NCBI RefSeq assembly: GCF_000620785.1
Contig: NZ_JIAI01000018.1
Coordinates: 25,187-89,186 of the forward strand
DNA length: 64,000 nucleotides
Source of the DNA: Actinospineispora acaciae DSM 45401
Lineage (GTDB): Bacteria; Actinomycetota; Actinomycetes; Mycobacteriales; Pseudonocardiaceae
Direction: 5' to 3'
Shown here: piece by piece, positions 1-7,644 of the stretch
Numbering within the stretch: the stretch's first letter is position 1
How the letters are laid out: each line of letters begins with the position of its first letter
The notes under the pieces: generated by a model
Databases searched by the model: none
Seen by the model: only the letters and a program-made list of their open reading frames with translations
Told to the model about the DNA's origin: nothing
Translations under genes and position numbers: made by a program

Positions 1-701
1 GCGGCGTGCTGCAGGAGAACGGCGATGCCGTCATTCCCGGGGTCGTGTTCCCGGGCAGCGCCGTGCGGCTGTGGTTCGTCGAGCCGGCGGGCCGGACCAC
101 CGGGGCGCTGTTCCCGACCGGCCGACCGGCGCAGGCCCTGTCCGGCGGGGTGAGCGCGACGTTGATCGACGCGGCGGCGCCGGTGGTGATCGTGCCGGCG
201 GCCGAGGTCGGGCTGAGCGGCGGGGAGACGGCGGCCGAGCTGGACGCCCGCCCGGACCTGCTGCGCGGGCTCGACGAGCTGCGCCGGGAGGCGGCGGTGC
301 GGATGGGGCTGGCCGAGGCGCCCGAGTCCGCGCAGCGAGCCGTGCCGAAGCTCGCCCTGGTCGCGCCGCCGCCCGCCGGCCGGGGCGCCGACCTGACGGT
401 GCGGATGCTCTCGATGGGCCGGGCGCACCCCGCGTTGGCGATGACCGGGAGCATCGCGCTCACCGAGGCCGCCCGGTCTCCGGGCACCGTGGTGCACGCC
501 CTGGTCGGCGACGGGCCCGGGCGTTGCCTGCGGCTGCTGTCACCGGCCGGCGTCATCGAGACCCGCACCCGGCTCGTCGACGGCCGGCCCGCCGTGGGCG
601 TGCTGCGCACCGCTCGACGCATCGCGGACGCCACGCTCACCCTGCCCGGCCGGCCTGCCGCCGTCCACGCGGGCGAGGCGTTCGCGCGACTCGCAGGCTA
701 G
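1..701 (+). CDS. prpF: PrpF-family isomerase, 5' end outside window
   Basis: The reading frame is open from base 3 to a stop at 699-701, so only the C-terminal ~233 residues are visible. The fragment resembles the second half of PrpF-type proteins (2-methylaconitate cis-trans isomerase, 4-oxalomesaconate tautomerase), including the stretch around 'MGRAHPALAMTGSIA', which is typical near the C-terminal active-site half. The family has a diaminopimelate-epimerase fold and isomerises unsaturated tri- or dicarboxylates. The gene 38 bp downstream is a MatC-like carboxylate permease, which fits uptake and isomerisation of a carboxylic acid. Family assignment is from recognition of the C-terminal part only; the substrate cannot be told. 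Confidence 0.7.
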   Translation, partial: GVLQENGDAVIPGVVFPGSAVRLWFVEPAGRTTGALFPTGRPAQALSGGVSATLIDAAAPVVIVPAAEVGLSGGETAAELDARPDLLRGLDELRREAAVRMGLAEAPESAQRAVPKLALVAPPPAGRGADLTVRMLSMGRAHPALAMTGSIALTEAARSPGTVVHALVGDGPGRCLRLLSPAGVIETRTRLVDGRPAVGVLRTARRIADATLTLPGRPAAVHAGEAFARLAG

Positions 702-739
702 CCAGGACAACACTCCGAGCCGAGGTGATGAGGACAATG

Positions 740-2035
740 ATGTCAGCGCAGCTGCTGTCGATACTCGTGTTGGGCGCGATGTTCGTCGTCGCGACGGTGC
801 TGCCGATCAACATCGGCATCCTGGCGTTCGTCGGGTCGTTCGTGGTCGGCACCCTGGTCCTCGGGCTGGACGACGAGGCGGTCTTCGACGGGTTCCCGGT
901 GTCGCTGTTCATCACCGTCGTCGGCGTCACGTACCTGTTCTCGGTGGCGAAGCTGAACGGGACCATCGACCTGCTCGTCGACGGCGGCGTGCGGCTGGTG
1001 CGGGGCCGGGTGGCGCTGGTTCCGTGGGTGCTGTTCGCCGTCGCGGCCGTGCTCACCGCGCTCGGGACGTTCACCCCGGCGGCGGTGGCGCTGCTCGCGC
1101 CGGTGGGCATGAACTTCGCGTTCCGGCATCGCATCAGCCCGCTGATGATCGGCATGATGGTGATCTGCGGGGCGCACGCCGGGGCGTTCTCCCCGATGGC
1201 CGTGTCCGGGGCGCTGGTGCTCGGGATCGTCGGCAAGACCGCGCTCACGGTGCCGCCCGCGACCGTCTTCCTCGCCAGCCTCGGGTTCAACCTGCTCCTC
1301 GCCCTGGTCACGTTCGCGCTGCTCAGGCGGCGGGGTGAGGACAGCTTCACGGACGAGGCGGCCGGACCCGAGGAGCCGACCGACGACGTCGACTCGCCCG
1401 CCGGCGGTGGGGTGTCGACGCTGGTGCGGCGGCGGGCGCTGGTGGGCTGGCAGCAGCGGGTCACCCTGCTCGCGCTCGGCGGGCTGGTGATCGGGGCGCT
1501 GGCCTTTCACCTGCAGATCGGGTTCCTCGCCCTCGCGGCGGGTGCGGTCCTCGGGCTGCTGGACCGACCGAACCTGCACCGGGCGCTGGACGGGATCAGC
1601 TGGCCGACGATCCTGCTGGTCACCGGGATGGTGACCTACGTCGGCATCCTGGAGCACACCGGAACCATCGAGATGGTCTCGAAGGCGGCCGTGGGTCTCG
1701 GGGCTCCGATCGTCGTCGCGCTCGTGCTCTGCCTGGTCGTGGCGATCACCTCGGCGTTCGCCTCGTCCACCGCCATCCTGACCGCCGTCATCCCGATGGC
1801 GATCCCGCTGCTGCTCACCGGCTCGCTCCCGGCCGCCGGTGTCGTCGCCGCGATGGCGATCTCCACCACCATCGTCGATGTCTCGCCGTTCTCCACCAAC
1901 GGCGTGCTGGTCCTCGCCAACGCCCGAGGCGTCGACCGCGCTCGCTTCTACCGCCAGGTGATCGCCTACACCTGCGCGATCGTCGCGCTGGGTCCGGTGG
2001 CGGCGTGGGTGATCCTGGTCCTGCCGGGCACCTGA
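740..2035 (+). CDS. MatC/SLC13-like dicarboxylate permease
   Basis: This is a 431-residue polytopic membrane protein. Its first ~130 residues match the MatC N-terminal type (start 'MSAQLLSILVLGAMFVVAT', then 'LPINIGILAFVGSFVVG'), and an acidic cytoplasmic loop lies near residues 205-235 between two hydrophobic halves. The family carries malonate and related dicarboxylates across the inner membrane, as in the ion-transporter superfamily (SLC13, CitMHS). Three in-frame ATGs occur at 728, 737 and 740. The last is chosen because AGGA at 731-734 gives it a normal spacing and related proteins start this way. It follows the PrpF-type gene closely, so the two are probably one operon. The substrate is inferred, not seen. 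Confidence 0.78.
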   Translation: MSAQLLSILVLGAMFVVATVLPINIGILAFVGSFVVGTLVLGLDDEAVFDGFPVSLFITVVGVTYLFSVAKLNGTIDLLVDGGVRLVRGRVALVPWVLFAVAAVLTALGTFTPAAVALLAPVGMNFAFRHRISPLMIGMMVICGAHAGAFSPMAVSGALVLGIVGKTALTVPPATVFLASLGFNLLLALVTFALLRRRGEDSFTDEAAGPEEPTDDVDSPAGGGVSTLVRRRALVGWQQRVTLLALGGLVIGALAFHLQIGFLALAAGAVLGLLDRPNLHRALDGISWPTILLVTGMVTYVGILEHTGTIEMVSKAAVGLGAPIVVALVLCLVVAITSAFASSTAILTAVIPMAIPLLLTGSLPAAGVVAAMAISTTIVDVSPFSTNGVLVLANARGVDRARFYRQVIAYTCAIVALGPVAAWVILVLPGT

Positions 2036-2071
2036 CCGAGGGAGCAGCACCAGCCGCTCGTGTTGCCGGGG

Positions 2072-2111
2072 CCGCGGCCGTGCCCAGGGGCGGACGCGGA
2101 GCGTAGTTTTT
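2072..2111 (+). terminator. Probable intrinsic terminator after the permease gene
   Basis: A GC-rich imperfect stem (CCGCG at 2072-2076 paired with CGCGG at 2095-2099, plus inner GCC/GGC pairing) is followed at 2107-2111 by five Ts. It lies 37 bp after the permease stop, where transcription of the prpF-permease operon would be expected to end. Confidence 0.5.
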
Positions 2112-2503
2112 GATCACTGGGGGTAACGGTTCCGGGCCGGTGCGCCTGGACGTGCCCAGGGCGGCCGCCCCGACTCGCCTGCCATCCGGCCCCGATCGGC
2201 GGCGCCGGCGCGGGGCCGAACGCGATTTGATAGCACTCTATCGGATCCGACGGGTGCCCCTGAGCCGTGTGGGCGTGGTTGTCGTGGTTGTTGTGCTTAC
2301 TTAATTGGGTCCGGTTACGGAATGAAGTGTAAAACCACGGCCGGAACCGAATGGTGAATAGCGCTCACTCGGGTGGCCTAATCGGCGTGTCGCACCGTTA
2401 CGTCAACGCAACCCATTCCGTTGCGTCCGGGTGAGGGGACTCCGGCAAATGAGTGGGGGCTGGCCGGAGTATCGGAGTATGTCGACCGAAGGGGAATGTC
2501 AGC
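2112..2503 (+). promoter_or_regulatory. Intergenic region upstream of secreted-protein pair
   Basis: This 392-bp gap has no convincing gene. It is clearly less GC-rich than the rest around 2225-2400. A candidate promoter is TTGGGT (2305-2310), 17 bp, TGTAAA (2328-2333). A perfect 6-bp inverted repeat, ACGCAA (2406-2411) and TTGCGT (2421-2426), lies between this and the next gene and could be an operator or a small transcript hairpin. A 64-codon open frame at 2110-2304 has low-complexity poly-Val/Arg content and is not taken as a gene. Confidence 0.35.
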
Positions 2504-2779
2504 ATGCTGAAGAAGGTCATCACCAGGGCCGCCGCCGCTATCGGGGTAGTTGCCACGGCGGCGGTCGTGAGCACTGTCAGTACCACCGGCGTGGCCTACG
2601 CCCACGGCGAGAACAACCCCGACTGTTCGAGCCACGAGAAGACCAAGCAGGTCAACAAGGGAACCCAGGTGATCGGGAACATCATCGCCAAGCACCTCAA
2701 TGGCGGCATCGCCGGTTCCATCGAAAAGCCAGGGCTGTGCCCGAGCGTCCTGAACAACAACAAGGTCTTCAGTCGCTGA
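2504..2779 (+). CDS. Small secreted two-cysteine protein, paralogue 1
   Basis: This 91-residue protein has a signal peptide (MLKK start, hydrophobic Ala/Val core, cleavage likely after 'GVAYA' near residue 31). The mature ~58 residues contain exactly two cysteines in 'DCSSHE' and 'LCPS', joined by 'NKGTQVIGNIIAKHLNGGI'. It is exported by Sec. Size, MLKK start and the two-Cys pattern recall chaplins and rodlins of aerial hyphae, but neither the chaplin repeat nor the rodlin core is recognisable, so no family is claimed. The start is fixed by AAGGGGA at 2489-2495. The next gene is a paralogue with the same mature domain. Confidence 0.7.
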   Translation: MLKKVITRAAAAIGVVATAAVVSTVSTTGVAYAHGENNPDCSSHEKTKQVNKGTQVIGNIIAKHLNGGIAGSIEKPGLCPSVLNNNKVFSR

Positions 2780-2823
2780 GGCCGTAGCGCGCCGGTGCGT
2801 GTCGAACGAAAGAGAGTGTCAAC

Positions 2824-3165
2824 ATGCTGAAGAAGGCCATCGTCACGGCCGCGACCGTCGTCGCGGCCACCGTCGGTATCACCGGCGTGGCGTACGCGGG
2901 TGATTACGACTCGGACGGCTCCCACTCCGACCACGGTTCGGATCACGGCAGTCACCATCGCCACGGTCACGGCCATGGCCACGGGGACCGGGACAAGAAC
3001 TCGCCGGACTGCTCGAGCCACGAGGAGACCACGCAGATCAACAAGGGCTTCCAGCTCCTCGGGAACATCGTGGCCAAGCACATCAACGGTGCCATCGCCG
3101 GTTCCCTCGAAAAGCCCGCCGTGTGCCCGAGCATCGGGAACAACAACAAAATCTTCGGCCACTGA
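2824..3165 (+). CDS. Small secreted two-cysteine protein, paralogue 2 with His-rich insert
   Basis: This 113-residue protein has a signal peptide ending near 'GVAYA' (residue ~25). A His/Asp/Gly/Ser-rich segment (about residues 27-59, with repeated HGHG and DHGS units) follows, then a domain clearly paralogous to the upstream gene: 'DCSSHEETTQINKGFQLLGN', then 'VCPSIGNNNKIFG'. The His-rich insert is absent from the upstream copy and could bind divalent metal, which is inference. The gene sits 44 bp after its paralogue, with its own ribosome site GAAAGAGAG before ATG 2824. The pair looks like a tandem duplication, and the 15-bp hairpin downstream ends the unit. Function unknown; probably at the cell surface. 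Confidence 0.7.
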   Translation: MLKKAIVTAATVVAATVGITGVAYAGDYDSDGSHSDHGSDHGSHHRHGHGHGHGDRDKNSPDCSSHEETTQINKGFQLLGNIVAKHINGAIAGSLEKPAVCPSIGNNNKIFGH

Positions 3166-3202
3166 GGTCGATGACGCGGCGTTAATACTCTCCTGCGTCG
3201 CC

Positions 3203-3242
3203 CGTGCCCCGGTGATCAAGGGGGAGCGATCACCGGGGCACG
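3203..3242 (+). terminator. Strong hairpin terminator after secreted-protein pair
   Basis: There is a perfect 15-bp inverted repeat (3203-3217 with 3228-3242) around a 10-nt loop and without a T tract, the usual form in high-GC actinomycetes. It lies 37 bp after the second secreted-protein gene. Because it is symmetrical it could also stop leftward transcription from the NRPS/ABC operon. Confidence 0.75.
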
Positions 3243-3337
3243 CCCCTGACCAATCCTGGTTCACTGTGCCTGGAGGCGAGGTAGAAGTCGCCTTCGATCC
3301 GGTAATCGGCGCCGCCGCGGGTCTGTGTGTTTCGGGT

Positions 3338-3475
3338 TCAGGCCAGCTCGCCGGTCGACTCATCGGTGGGAAAGTCCAGCCATTCACGGCGCAACCCCTG
3401 AGCGAGCCCATGCGCCACGGCGTCGGTCCGCCCGGCCTGCCAGAAGTGCGTGCGCCAGCCCATGTTCGCCGTCAT
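3338..3475 (-). CDS. 45-residue hypothetical protein at the end of the NRPS-ABC operon
   Basis: This short leftward frame starts at ATG 3475 (a second in-frame ATG is at 3463) and ends at TGA 3338. It encodes 45 residues with a balanced, globular-looking composition that includes 'WRTHFWQAGRTDAVAHG' and 'EWLDFPTDEST'. Four Trp/Phe codons and an acidic C-terminus make it look like a real gene rather than a chance frame in high-GC DNA. It lies 52 bp downstream of the last ABC permease on the same strand and before the hairpin at 3203-3242, so it would be the last gene of that transcript. No family is recognised, and the ribosome site is weak. Confidence 0.45.
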   Translation of the reverse strand: MTANMGWRTHFWQAGRTDAVAHGLAQGLRREWLDFPTDESTGELA

Positions 3476-3527
3476 GTCGGCATCGTGCCCGGAGACCCCG
3501 ACAGGATTGGTTCGGACAATGCGGGGG

Positions 3528-4322
3528 CTATCGGGTGCGGGTGTCGAGTGCGTGGCCGAGGTGGTTGGCGGCGAGGACGACGGCCACGATGACGGCGCCG
3601 GGCAGGGTGCTCAGCCACCAGGCGGTGGCGATGAACCGTCGGCCGTCGGCGACCAGGGCGCCCCACTCCGGGCTGGGCGGGGTGGCGCCGAAGCCGAGGA
3701 AGCTCAGCGCGGAGATGGACAGCACGGCAACGCCCAGTTCGAGGGTGGCCAGGACGGTCACCGGGCCTACCGAGTTGGGCAGCACGTGCCGGCACAGCAG
3801 CGCCGGCCGGCGCACCCCGCATGCCCTGGCGGCCTCGACGAAGGTCGCGGTGCGGACCTTGATGACCTGCGAGCGCATCACCCTGGCGAAGGCGGCCACG
3901 GACCCGACGCCCACGGCGATCGCCACGTTGGCCATGCCGAAGCCGAGCGCGGTGATCACGATGAGCGAGACCAGCAGCGACGGGATGGACAGCAGCACGT
4001 CCACCACGCGCATCAGCACCTCGTCCACCGGGCCGCCGGCGAATCCGGCGAGCAGGCCGAGCGCGGTGCCGGCCAGGAACGCGACCAGCACGGCGACGAG
4101 CACGGCGCCCAGGGAGGTGCCGGTGCCGTGGATGACCCTGGCCAGCAGGTCGCGGCCGAGCGCGTCGGTGCCGAACGGGTGCCGAGGCCCGGGGGACTGG
4201 AACTTGTCGGTCGGGACGCCGTCGATGGGGCTGTAGGGGGTGAGGGCGGCCGGGGCCAGCGCGCACAGCACGGCCAGCGAGACGACCAGCCCGGAGACGA
4301 CCAGGCCGAGCCGGCGGATCAC
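3528..4322 (-). CDS. Oligopeptide-type ABC permease (DppC/NikC class)
   Basis: This 264-residue inner-membrane permease has the DppC arrangement: one N-terminal membrane segment, a periplasmic loop with 'HPFGTDALGRDLLARVIHG', then five hydrophobic segments. The EAA-type loop that contacts the ATPase is seen as 'VEAARACGVRRPALLCRHVL', followed by 'LSFLGFG'. It starts at GTG 4322, overlapping the stop of the DppB-type gene (4319) by 4 bp, so the two are translationally coupled. It is the last permease of the operon that begins with the NRPS. No ATPase gene accompanies this importer; the nearest is the fused ATPase at 20964-22592. Confidence 0.88.
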   Translation of the reverse strand: MIRRLGLVVSGLVVSLAVLCALAPAALTPYSPIDGVPTDKFQSPGPRHPFGTDALGRDLLARVIHGTGTSLGAVLVAVLVAFLAGTALGLLAGFAGGPVDEVLMRVVDVLLSIPSLLVSLIVITALGFGMANVAIAVGVGSVAAFARVMRSQVIKVRTATFVEAARACGVRRPALLCRHVLPNSVGPVTVLATLELGVAVLSISALSFLGFGATPPSPEWGALVADGRRFIATAWWLSTLPGAVIVAVVLAANHLGHALDTRTR

Positions 4323-5269
4323 GGCCGGGCCTGCCGGATGCGCGGGTCGACCAGCGGGTAGACCAGGTCCACGAGCAGCGTGGTGGCCGCGAACGCGACG
4401 GCGCAGAGCACCACCACGGCCAGCACCACCGGGGAGTCCTGGGTGGTGACCGCCGCCTGGGTCAGCCGGCCGACCCCGACGCGGGAGAACACCGTCTCGG
4501 TGATGACCGCGCCGGCGAGCAGGTTGCCGACGATGATCCCGGCCAGGGTGAGCGTCGGGATGACCCCGTTGCGCAGGGCGTAGCCGAGGTGGACCCGGGC
4601 GCGGGACAGGCCCTTGGCCCTGGCGATCTGGATGTAGGGCTGGCCGAGGGCGTCGGTGAGGCCCTTGGTGAGGACCTGGGCGAGCGCGGCGGTGCAGGGC
4701 ACGGCGAGCGTGACGGCCGGCAGGGCTAGCGCGGCGGCGCCGTCGTTGCCGGTGGCGGGGAACCAGCCGAGGTCGAAGGAGAACAGCTGCAGCAGCACCA
4801 GCCCGACCCAGAACACCGGCAGCGAGATGCCCACCGGCGGCAACGCCAGCAGCAGCCAGCGCAGCGGGCGCGCGCCGGTGTAGGTGGCGAGCACCGCGAT
4901 GGCGCCGCCGGCCAGCACGGAGATCGCCAGCGCGGCGGCCGCCAACAGGGCGGTCTGCGGCACCGCCTCGGCCAGGCTGTCGGCGACCGGGACGCCGGTG
5001 TCGATGGACACCCCGAGGTCGCCGGTGAGGAACCGCCATGCGGTGACGGCGTACTGCTCCGGGATCGGTTTGTCGAACCCGTAGCGGGCGTTGAGCGCGG
5101 CGACCACCGCCGGGTCCCGGGCGGCGCTGGCCCCGCCGGAGCTGACCTGGGAGAGCTTCAGCGAGATCGGGTCGCTGGGCAGCAGGCGCAGCAGCAGGAA
5201 CGTCACGGTGAACGACGCCCACACCACGATCGCCGCGTTGCGCACGCGCAGGGCCACGTACCGGGTCAT
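4319..5269 (-). CDS. Oligopeptide-type ABC permease (DppB/NikB class)
   Basis: This 316-residue permease starts 'MTRYVALRVRNAAIVVWASF' and ends in 'DLVYPLVDPRIRQARP', both hallmarks of DppB-type subunits. It has a long periplasmic segment after the first membrane helix ('ALNARYGFDKPIPEQY') and an EAA loop with 'RAKGLSRARVHLGYALRN'. With the adjacent DppC-type protein it would form the membrane channel for the solute bound by the lipoprotein encoded just upstream. ATG 5269 overlaps the binding-protein stop (5266) by 4 bp. The substrate is unknown; members of this class carry peptides, nickel complexes, opines or glutathione. Confidence 0.88.
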   Translation of the reverse strand: MTRYVALRVRNAAIVVWASFTVTFLLLRLLPSDPISLKLSQVSSGGASAARDPAVVAALNARYGFDKPIPEQYAVTAWRFLTGDLGVSIDTGVPVADSLAEAVPQTALLAAAALAISVLAGGAIAVLATYTGARPLRWLLLALPPVGISLPVFWVGLVLLQLFSFDLGWFPATGNDGAAALALPAVTLAVPCTAALAQVLTKGLTDALGQPYIQIARAKGLSRARVHLGYALRNGVIPTLTLAGIIVGNLLAGAVITETVFSRVGVGRLTQAAVTTQDSPVVLAVVVLCAVAFAATTLLVDLVYPLVDPRIRQARP

Positions 5270-6891
5270 CCGCCGTCGACCCAGACGTCGGTGAAGCTGG
5301 GCGGGTACGGCAGGGTCAGCCACAGCCCGTGCGCGCGCCTGGCCAGCGCCCAGATCGTGGTGACCTGGCGGACCGGGACGGCGTAGGCGTTGTCCACGAT
5401 CAGCTCCTGCGCGGTGGCCGCGAGCTGGGCGCGCCGGGCCGGGTCGAGCTGTGCGGCCTCCTGCTCCAGCAGCGCGGTGACCTCCGGGTAGGGGTCCAGG
5501 TTCTGGCCGCCCAGCCACCAGCTGAACTCCGGGTGGTAGCGGGAGAGCAGGATGTCCGCGTCCGGCCGGGTGAGCGGCGCGGCGATGATGTCCCAGCCCG
5601 TGTTCGGCGCCTCCCACTCGGTGAGCTGGGCGCGGGTCACCTGCTCGACCAGGAACTCGATGCCGATCTTCCTGAGCTGCTGCTGGAACAGCTCCGCCGG
5701 GGTCTTGTCCTCCTCGTCGGAGTACTTGAACCGGACGGACAGCCGGCGGTCGTCCTTGACCCGGATGCCGTCAGGGCCGGGCACCCAGCCGGCGACGTCC
5801 AGGATCCGCCGGGAGGCGTCCGGGTCGTAGCGCAGCTTCGCCGACTGGTCGAGGTACTGCGGCACGCCGGGCGAGAGCACGCCGGTGGCCGGCCGGTCGT
5901 AGCTGGTGTACGCGGTGTCCACCAGCTCCTGGCGGTTGATGCCGTGCAGGAACGCCGCGCGCACCGAGGGGTCGGCGGTGACCGGCTTGGTGTAGTTGAA
6001 GAAGAAGCTGTACACCGAGCCGGCGGCGGAGGTCCAGAGGATCTCGTTGCCGGCGGATGTGAGCTGGTCGAGGTCCAGCGCGGGGATGCTGGTGATCGCG
6101 TCGAGCTGGCCGCTGAGCACGCTGCCCACCCGCACGGCGCTCTCCGGGACCCGCCGGAACACCAGCTTGTCGACGTAGGGCCGGCCGGGGTGGCGCTGGT
6201 TCGGCGACTGCCAGGCGTAGTCCGCGCGGGCGCGCAGCGTCACCTCCTGGTCAGGGACGATCTTGTCGATCACGTACGGGCCGGTGCCGACCACGCCCTC
6301 GGCGCAGCGTTGCTCCGGGGTGCGGGTCTTGATCGTGGCCGGCGCGATGATGCCCAGCGCCCGCTCGGTGAGCGCCTGCTCGAAGCCGGCCTTGGGGGTG
6401 CGGAAGTTGATCGCGATGGTGTGCGGGTCCAGGACGTCCGAGCCGGCATAACCCGTCAGGTAGGCGCTGGCCTGCGGGGACTTGCCGAGCTTGCCCAGCG
6501 CGACGGCGTCTTCGAAGCTGGCCTTCACCGCCGCCGCGTCGAACGGCTCGCCGTTGGAGAACGTCACGCCCTTCTTCAGGTGCAGGACGTAGCGGGCGCC
6601 GTTGTTCTCGATCTCGTGGCGCTCGGCCAGCCAGGGCAGGATCTGCTTGGTCTTCGGGTCCTGTTCGAGCAGGGTGTCGACCACGGCGTTGTGTACGTAC
6701 GGCACGAACGGGGTCTGCGAGGCGTCGTAGCAGATGGTGAACTGCGGGATGCCGACGGTGAAGGTGCCGCCCTGGCGCGGTTGCCCGGTGCCCGCGCCGC
6801 CATTCCCGGGGCCGCCGCCCGCGCAACCGGCCGCCACCAGCAGCGCGGCGGCCACCGAGGCCGCGAGCAGCGCCCGCCCGCCCCGCGTCAC
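5266..6891 (-). CDS. ABC substrate-binding lipoprotein (SBP_bac_5 family)
   Basis: This 541-residue extracytoplasmic solute-binding protein has a lipoprotein signal with lipobox 'LVAAGC' (Cys23), a Gly-rich linker, and a family-5 peptide-binding body ('LLEQDPKTKQILPWLAERHE', 'LKKGVTFSNGEPFDAAAVKASF', 'GTGPYVI'). It starts at GTG 6891, overlapping the stop of the uracil phosphoribosyltransferase gene (6888) by 4 bp, so the importer is physically and probably translationally joined to the minimycin/indigoidine-type operon. It may bind a precursor, a peptide or the product itself; the sequence does not say which. It is similar in type to the binding protein at 24430-26067. Confidence 0.9.
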   Translation of the reverse strand: MTRGGRALLAASVAAALLVAAGCAGGGPGNGGAGTGQPRQGGTFTVGIPQFTICYDASQTPFVPYVHNAVVDTLLEQDPKTKQILPWLAERHEIENNGARYVLHLKKGVTFSNGEPFDAAAVKASFEDAVALGKLGKSPQASAYLTGYAGSDVLDPHTIAINFRTPKAGFEQALTERALGIIAPATIKTRTPEQRCAEGVVGTGPYVIDKIVPDQEVTLRARADYAWQSPNQRHPGRPYVDKLVFRRVPESAVRVGSVLSGQLDAITSIPALDLDQLTSAGNEILWTSAAGSVYSFFFNYTKPVTADPSVRAAFLHGINRQELVDTAYTSYDRPATGVLSPGVPQYLDQSAKLRYDPDASRRILDVAGWVPGPDGIRVKDDRRLSVRFKYSDEEDKTPAELFQQQLRKIGIEFLVEQVTRAQLTEWEAPNTGWDIIAAPLTRPDADILLSRYHPEFSWWLGGQNLDPYPEVTALLEQEAAQLDPARRAQLAATAQELIVDNAYAVPVRQVTTIWALARRAHGLWLTLPYPPSFTDVWVDGG

Positions 6892-7640
6892 GAGCGACCC
6901 GCCGAGGTGACGTCGGTGACCTCAGTGACCTCAGTGACCTCAGTGACCGCGGTGACCTCGGTGCCGAAGTAGCGGTCGCCGAAGTCGCCGATGCCCGGGA
7001 CCATGTAGGCGTCCTCGTTGAGCCGCTGGTCGATGGCCGAGGTGACGATCGGCAGCTCGGGGTGGCGGGCGCGGACGGCCGCTATGCCGCTCGGCACCGC
7101 CAGGAAGTTGACGAACACGATGTCGCGCTCGTCCACGCCGTGCTCGAGCAGCAGCCGGATCGCGGCGAGCGCGGTGCCGCCGGTGGCCAGCATCGGGTCG
7201 AGCAGCAGGACCCTGCGCCTGCCGATGTCGGGCGGCAGCAGCGAGTGGTAGACGCGGGGCAGCTTGGTGACCTTGTCGCGCTGGATGAGGATCTTCCCGA
7301 TCGGCACGCCGGGGCTCACCGCGCGCAGCTCGGGCTCCATGCTCTCGCCGGCCCGCGCGATGGACACCCCGCACAGCTCGCCGGCGCGCGCGAGCCCGTG
7401 GTACGTCTGGCCGACCGGGGTGCTGACCGCGCGCTCCCGGTAAGGGAGCAGGCCCAGGGCGGCCTCGATGAGCAGCCGGATGATCCGGCCGGCGTGCAGC
7501 ACGAAGTCCTCCCGGCGCACCGAGCGGTCGCGCACGATGGTGTGCAGGGCGTGCAGCTCCCGGGTCTGGGGGAGCAGGTGCAGGTTGGCGTCCACCGTCT
7601 GGTCGGTGGGCGCTGTCGTTGCGGACGGCATGGTCGTCAC
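6888..7640 (-). CDS. upp (minD): Uracil phosphoribosyltransferase with repetitive tail (MinD type)
   Basis: It converts uracil and PRPP to UMP in the cytoplasm. The PRPP loop is seen in 'LLLDPMLATGGTA' and the uracil-binding C-terminus in 'YMVPGIGDFGDRYFGT', where normal Upp proteins end within a residue or two. Here 23 further residues follow, mostly repeated E-V-T. The gene lies 4 bp downstream of the HAD/questin-oxidase-like gene in the NRPS operon. In the published minimycin cluster a UPRT (MinD) protects the producer by raising UMP to compete with minimycin monophosphate, which makes a resistance role likely here. The start is GTG 7640; ATG 7631 is possible. Confidence 0.9.
   Translation of the reverse strand: MTTMPSATTAPTDQTVDANLHLLPQTRELHALHTIVRDRSVRREDFVLHAGRIIRLLIEAALGLLPYRERAVSTPVGQTYHGLARAGELCGVSIARAGESMEPELRAVSPGVPIGKILIQRDKVTKLPRVYHSLLPPDIGRRRVLLLDPMLATGGTALAAIRLLLEHGVDERDIVFVNFLAVPSGIAAVRARHPELPIVTSAIDQRLNEDAYMVPGIGDFGDRYFGTEVTAVTEVTEVTEVTDVTSAGRS
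6907..6960. repeat. Six tandem 9-bp units in the 3' end of upp
   Basis: Six consecutive 9-mers of the form GTGACNNCN occupy 6907-6960: GTGACGTCG, three identical GTGACCTCA, GTGACCGCG and GTGACCTCG. Read on the minus strand they encode an (E/A/D)-V-T triplet repeat at the end of the uracil phosphoribosyltransferase. The unit length keeps the reading frame, so copy number can change without disrupting the gene. Confidence 0.9.
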
Positions 7641-7644
7641 CGAT

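Noticed and set aside
743..2050. 435-codon leftward frame opposite the permease
   Set aside because: Composition is His/Asp/Arg/Gly repeats typical of an antisense frame; the plus strand codes for a recognisable membrane protein.
2110..2304. 64-codon ORF after the permease terminator
   Set aside because: Low-complexity Arg and Val runs, no ribosome site and no likeness to any family.
6907..6960. Short tandem repeat as a possible CRISPR array
   Set aside because: Units are 9 bp, contiguous and in frame with the upp gene; there are no spacers or cas genes.
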